This document shows, one piece after another, positions 60,059 to 64,000 of a stretch of 64,000 nt of DNA. Where the stretch lies: NCBI GenBank assembly GCA_950106755.1, contig OX467086.1, positions 23,950,001 through 24,014,000 of the forward strand, read 5' to 3'. Numbering within the stretch: position 1 is the first letter of the stretch; every line of letters starts with the position of its first letter. The notes beneath the pieces are model-generated. The model searched no databases and was not told where the DNA came from. It saw only the letters and a list, made by a program, of their open reading frames with translations. The translations under genes and the position numbers were made by a program. Origin of the DNA: Climacium dendroides. Taxonomy: Eukaryota; Streptophyta; Bryopsida; Hypnales; Climaciaceae.

Positions 60059-60561
60059 TTAAAGTATGGATTGGGAGGTATCTATCTTAAGGTAGAAACA
60101 CCCAAAAGCACCCTTATTGCCATTCATGTACTGTAAACTTCCACTAAATAGGTCCCTAAACCTCCATTAATGTGTCCTTCAAATGCATCAATAAACTATT
60201 CCATACTTAACTATGATTCATTGATTCATGACTTTTAGAGATTTTAATTAAAGATCCACCCGTATGATAGTTTTAGTGGTTCAAGGAGCTACCCACTTTG
60301 AAAATTAATAGAAATTACATGCCATATCCGAGAAATCTATTTTGTTTTTAATATTCACGATTTTCAATTGCAAGTACTACAAAAAAATATTAGTTTTATG
60401 AAAAGGTGCCTCCAATTATACTAAATTGCTTATATTGACGGTTATGGGTGTCTTCACTGTACAGAATACGGGCCTCACAGCGAAGTCCCAAGGCAACCAA
60501 CCCAGGTCAAACTCGCTGACTGTACATATGCCACGTCGATTTCAATTCCAAGTATCATACA

Positions 60562-60580
60562 CGTGTCAGAACATAATTGG
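60562..60580 (+). promoter_or_regulatory. ERSE-like element upstream of ERdj3B-like copy 2
   Basis: The sequence reads CGTGT-N9-ATTGG, which on the other strand is CCAAT-N9-ACACG. The endoplasmic-reticulum stress element is CCAAT-N9-CCACG, so there is one mismatch with exact spacing. It overlaps an ACACGTGT palindrome and lies ~510-530 bases before the ATG. CCACGTCG occurs 30 bases upstream. It would suit unfolded-protein-response control, but distance and mismatch keep this tentative. Confidence 0.4.
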
Positions 60581-60907
60581 CCAACAGGGCTTCCACTACG
60601 TCAAGAAAAAGGCTGTCCTCGCATATCGAAGGAACCCCGAGAACCTTCACTGGGAACTCTGGGAACGTTTCCTTTCCTCTCTGTTCTCTGTTCCGTTCCA
60701 CTGAGTTCCAACTGAAACCCGGGAACCCTAATTCTGTTTCCCTGGTCTCTCGACGGTCCGCAAGCTTGACGTCGGGATTGCACTCGCACATTTCCATGCG
60801 ATCGCGGTCACACTCCGTTGGTCGCTGCATTCGTTGAGGAGTGTTCGCGGCAATTGCATTCTGGAGGTTATTACTCCTTGCACAGGTCCGAGACTTGCTC
60901 GGTTGCT

Positions 60908-60973
60908 ATGAGTGGTTTTGGCGGTGAATTTTGGTGGTGTGGGTTTGGTGTGGACCGTGTTTCGGTGAATTGA
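60908..60973 (+). promoter_or_regulatory. Leader upstream ORF (21 codons) of ERdj3B-like copy 2
   Basis: ATG 60908 to TGA 60971-60973, same frame length as the other two copies. It differs from the copy-1 uORF at two adjacent-codon bases (TTA to TCG, Leu to Ser). It ends 118 bases before the main ATG, the same distance as in copy 1. Confidence 0.6.
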
Positions 60974-61091
60974 GCTTGCGGAAGGAATTGCTTCGGTCTC
61001 GCGTGGCCGAAAGTTTGGTGGAGCTGCGTTTTCCAATAGAGACTTGCGGAGTGGTTGGAGTTGGGGTGGCGCTGATCGACGGGACGTTCCG

Positions 61092-62943
61092 ATGCGGATC
61101 AGCCAGGTGTTGGTGTTCTTGCTTGTGTTCTCGGCGTCGGCAATCGAGATCGTGGTTTCCGGGAAGAGCTTCTATGACATCCTCCAAGTGTCGAAGCATG
61201 CCACGGACGACCAGATCAAGCGCGCGTATCGCAAAATGGCGCTGAAGTTCCATCCCGACAAGAACCCCGGGAACGAGGAGGCGACGAAGAAGTTCGCGGA
61301 GATCAACAACGCGTACGAGGTTCTGGCGGACAGGGAGAAGCGGGGGATCTACGATCAGTATGGCGAGGAGGGTTTGAAGCAGCAACAGCAGGGCGGCGGT
61401 CGGGGCGGCGGTGGGTTCGCACAGGACATCTTTTCGCAGTTCTTCGGGGGAGGGTTTCGCGAGGAGGAAGAGGAGGAACGGACACCGAAGGGCGACGACG
61501 TGAGCGTGGACATCTACGTGACGTTGAAGGATCTTTTCGTGGGGAATTCATATCAGGTGAGATAGCATTCGTGTCCATTTCCGGGACTCGCCCATTCTGT
61601 CCTCTCAAGGATCATTTGCGTGCAGAAATATATTTTGCAATATTGGCGTTATAATCTTGATGGACTGCTGGCGGTGTTTCCTTGCGCTGGATTGGCACTG
61701 ATCATCCTGCCAGGCAGCTGTCTGGCCGCCTTCGCGAAATGTTTCGAAGGAATTCCCAGTTCATTCGCCTGGACCGTGTTTCATGTGCTTGGTCTGTGCT
61801 GGCTGAGGGGTTTCTGAGTCAAATTTGTCCTCCACATTTCTCTGTGTGAACGACCCTGTGATGGGCACAATGCCAGTTTTGGCGCGCAATTCTTGGTTTC
61901 TGTTGCTGCCTTGTAAGGCTTGAGATTTTAGTGAAGGAGTCGGGTTTTTTTGGCGTGAGTATGAACGGCCCTCGACGTGTTGGGAACACATGAGTGAAAC
62001 TGGCGTCATTGTAGGGCAGGCATGAAGGAGTTGAGCTTTGCTAGCGTAATTAGGGCAAGGGTTTCTTTTGGATTCTAGTGCCTCGTGAAAGTGTTGCTCT
62101 TGTGAGACTCCAGGTAGATTCCTGCTTTGCATGCATTCAAGAGTTCGTGGGAGGATTTTGAGATGACTGGGTTGTGCTTGACCGATGTATGTGCGGTTTC
62201 TCGGAGTCGGAGCTGACCGCTTAGGGTTAGCGGATATTCATTGGTGAGAGGTGTGAGGCGCGTAGACTTTGGCTCCTCTTCAGCAGGTGGGTGCACCGGG
62301 ACGTTCCCCCGTTGATGCTGCTCGTGTTTGGCAAGTCTGACGGGTATTGGAACGTTGGTGCTTGCAGATATGGAGGGATAAGAACGTGGTGAAGCCGGCG
62401 TCCGGGAAGCGTAAGTGCAATTGCAAGAACAAGGTGGTGCACCGCCAGATCGGGCCCGGGATGTACCAGCAATACACGGAGCAGGTGTGCCAGGAGTGTC
62501 CGAACGTGAAGTTCGAGCGCGTGGGTCAATCGATCACGGTGGACATCGAGAAGGGCATGCGCGATGGTCAGGAGATTGTTTTCTACGAAGACGGCGAGCC
62601 CATCATCGATGGCGAGCCCGGAGATCTGAAGATCGTGGTTCGCACGAAACCTCACAGCCGCTTCCGGAGAGAGGGCAACGACCTGCACACCACCGTGACG
62701 ATCACGCTTTTAGACGCACTCGTGGGTTTCCAGAAGGACATCGACCATCTGGATGGTCACAAGGTGGCCGTGGGGAGCAGCCTGGTGACGAAACCCAAGG
62801 AAGTGAGGAAGTTTGTCGGCGAGGGCATGCCTTTGTTCGAGAGCACGAAGAAGGGCAACCTGTTCGTGACGTTCGAGGTGGTTTTCCCATCTTCGCTTAC
62901 GGAAGATCAGAAAGGCGTGATTTCGAAGACTCTGAGGTCTTAG
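61092..62943 (+). CDS. ERdj3B-like ER-lumenal DnaJ co-chaperone, 346 aa, two exons (copy 2)
   Basis: Exon 1 is 61092-61556 and exon 2 is 62368-62943, with an 811-bp phase-0 intron (gtgaga...ttgcag). The protein is identical to copy 1 except Ser for Ala at residue 23, just where signal peptide cleavage is expected, and Ala for Thr at 110 in the Gly/Phe linker. The signal peptide, J domain with HPD (54-56), CxC (172-174), CxxC (196-199) and C-terminal region are all intact, with no stop or frameshift, so both copies appear functional. The first ATG with a signal peptide is at 61092; the upstream in-frame extension lacks an ATG. It shares promoter and leader with copy 1, but the eIF2B epsilon neighbour is not duplicated here. 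Confidence 0.93.
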
Positions 62944-63245
62944 CTAGGACGTAGAAGATTGGGGAGAAGAGAATGCGTAGACTTAAGAGGGAACCAATGG
63001 GCACGTTGACAGAGGACTGGTAGGAAGCGATGGATCTCTGATTTTTTGGACCAAGGTCCCACTGTTTATTCATGGAATATGAGAGCCTGTTGAAGCTGTT
63101 AGTCGAGTGGGAAGCTACCCTGACTTTGAGGACGATATCTCGGACTGGATGGTGGTGGGTAGTGTTTCTGTCCATATTTGGATTGTATATTGAAGGTAAC
63201 TGGAGAAAGCAATGTTTCTACGGAGAAGGTGTTGTAAAGCAAGAT

Positions 63246-64000
63246 GTGTTGTCATTTTGCAACAGCATGACTGCAAGAATTGTCATTCCTGTATTGGGTA
63301 CAGGTGGGATGTAAGCATTGGATCTGGAGAGAATAGTTACGCATCATAATCTTGTTGTTGTCCGTTGTGTCCTTTATAGACTCTTGATTTTGCAGTTGTC
63401 TTCGGTAGTGACCGGACCTCAATCATGGGTGGGATGTTGAGTTAATTATGCACCTGCTCGCTCACATATTTGTTGCTTAGCAAAGTTCTCGAACCAGGGA
63501 TTGTTTGTCAAACAGGTCTTATTTTTTTTCCACTTTTTACCTCCTGAGGGACATTAATCCAATTTTTGATTTGTTTCCCTAATTGAAATTTAGGGGTGCA
63601 ATTAGCATAAAGAAGGTATGATATAGTCCTTTGCCCTTGATTGAAGGTTGCAAGGTGAAATAGATCCATTGCCATGTAGATGCATTGCAAACAGTATTCA
63701 TGAACTTAATTTTTCCTTTTTAAATTGTCTTCAAATATCAATCTTATATTTTTATTAAGTGACACTATGAACTATTGATCATCATGAAAATTTATAATTA
63801 TTGTGATTGAAAGTGAAAATAAATTTGTAAATACAGCAAAAAGTCTAATTAACTTGAAATTATTTTAAGAGGAACAAGTAGCAATGGAGATTAGTGTCAA
63901 AGAGTTGTTTTATTTTTTACACCCAAACCATCTTTAGCAATGACCTTTGAGTCAAGTTTCAATATGAATTTAAATTTTTCCTATTATATAATTGATTCAA
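63246..64000. other. Downstream flank, no gene seen
   Basis: The first part probably continues the 3' UTR or downstream DNA of the second ERdj3B-like gene, then composition drops to AT-rich. No open frame or repeat with clear ends is visible before the window stops. Confidence 0.5.

Larger units (their letters stand above)
60505..63245. repeat. Right arm of the large inverted duplication holding the second ERdj3B-like gene
   Basis: It aligns with the reverse complement of about 18715-21515. Promoter blocks (GCTGACTGT, CCAC.TCGAT, ACACGTGTCA), the leader, both exons, the intron and the 3' UTR are all in the same order. The outer limits fade and are approximate. Confidence 0.8.

Noticed and set aside
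1..64000. CRISPR arrays, tRNA or rRNA genes
   Set aside because: No regularly spaced direct repeats with unique spacers were seen and CRISPR is not expected in a plant nucleus. I saw no tRNA-like cloverleaf or rRNA block by eye, though a covariance search was not possible.

Overview
This is nuclear DNA of a land plant. The coding exons are split by short GT-AG introns, and the products are plant-type: a WAT1-related/UMAMIT transporter, an ER-lumenal ERdj3B-type J-protein and eIF2B epsilon. A seed-free plant such as a moss is my guess, based on very AT-rich intergenic DNA next to GC-rich exons. That guess is weak because no diagnostic marker is present.

Layout. 1-2786: AT-rich, repeat-derived DNA. 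2839-3249 (+): a two-exon gene for a 67-residue single-pass membrane protein. 6117-8994 (-): a seven-exon WAT1-related transporter (395 aa), with a degenerate ~140-bp tandem repeat array about 1.1 kb upstream of it (10085-11100). 11.1-18.7 kb: gene-free repeats. 19040-20888 (-) and 22578-27787 (+): a head-to-head pair, ERdj3B-like J-protein (346 aa) and eIF2B epsilon (746 aa, 16 exons). 28-60 kb: no intact gene, but a dense layer of small DNA transposons (TTAA-bounded, Mutator-like, Harbinger-like, CACTA-like and foldback types) and one full-length but dead Tc1-type transposase (55357-56370). 61092-62943 (+): a second ERdj3B-like gene, differing from the first at two residues and lying in inverted orientation about 39 kb away.

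The two J-protein genes and eIF2B epsilon all act in ER protein folding or in translation control, which eIF2B links to stress. All three carry the same ~100-bp 5' leader with a 21-codon upstream ORF kept in frame. This is the most interesting signal in the window. The exon-intron structures were built by hand from splice consensus, reading frame and family homology, with no transcript evidence.
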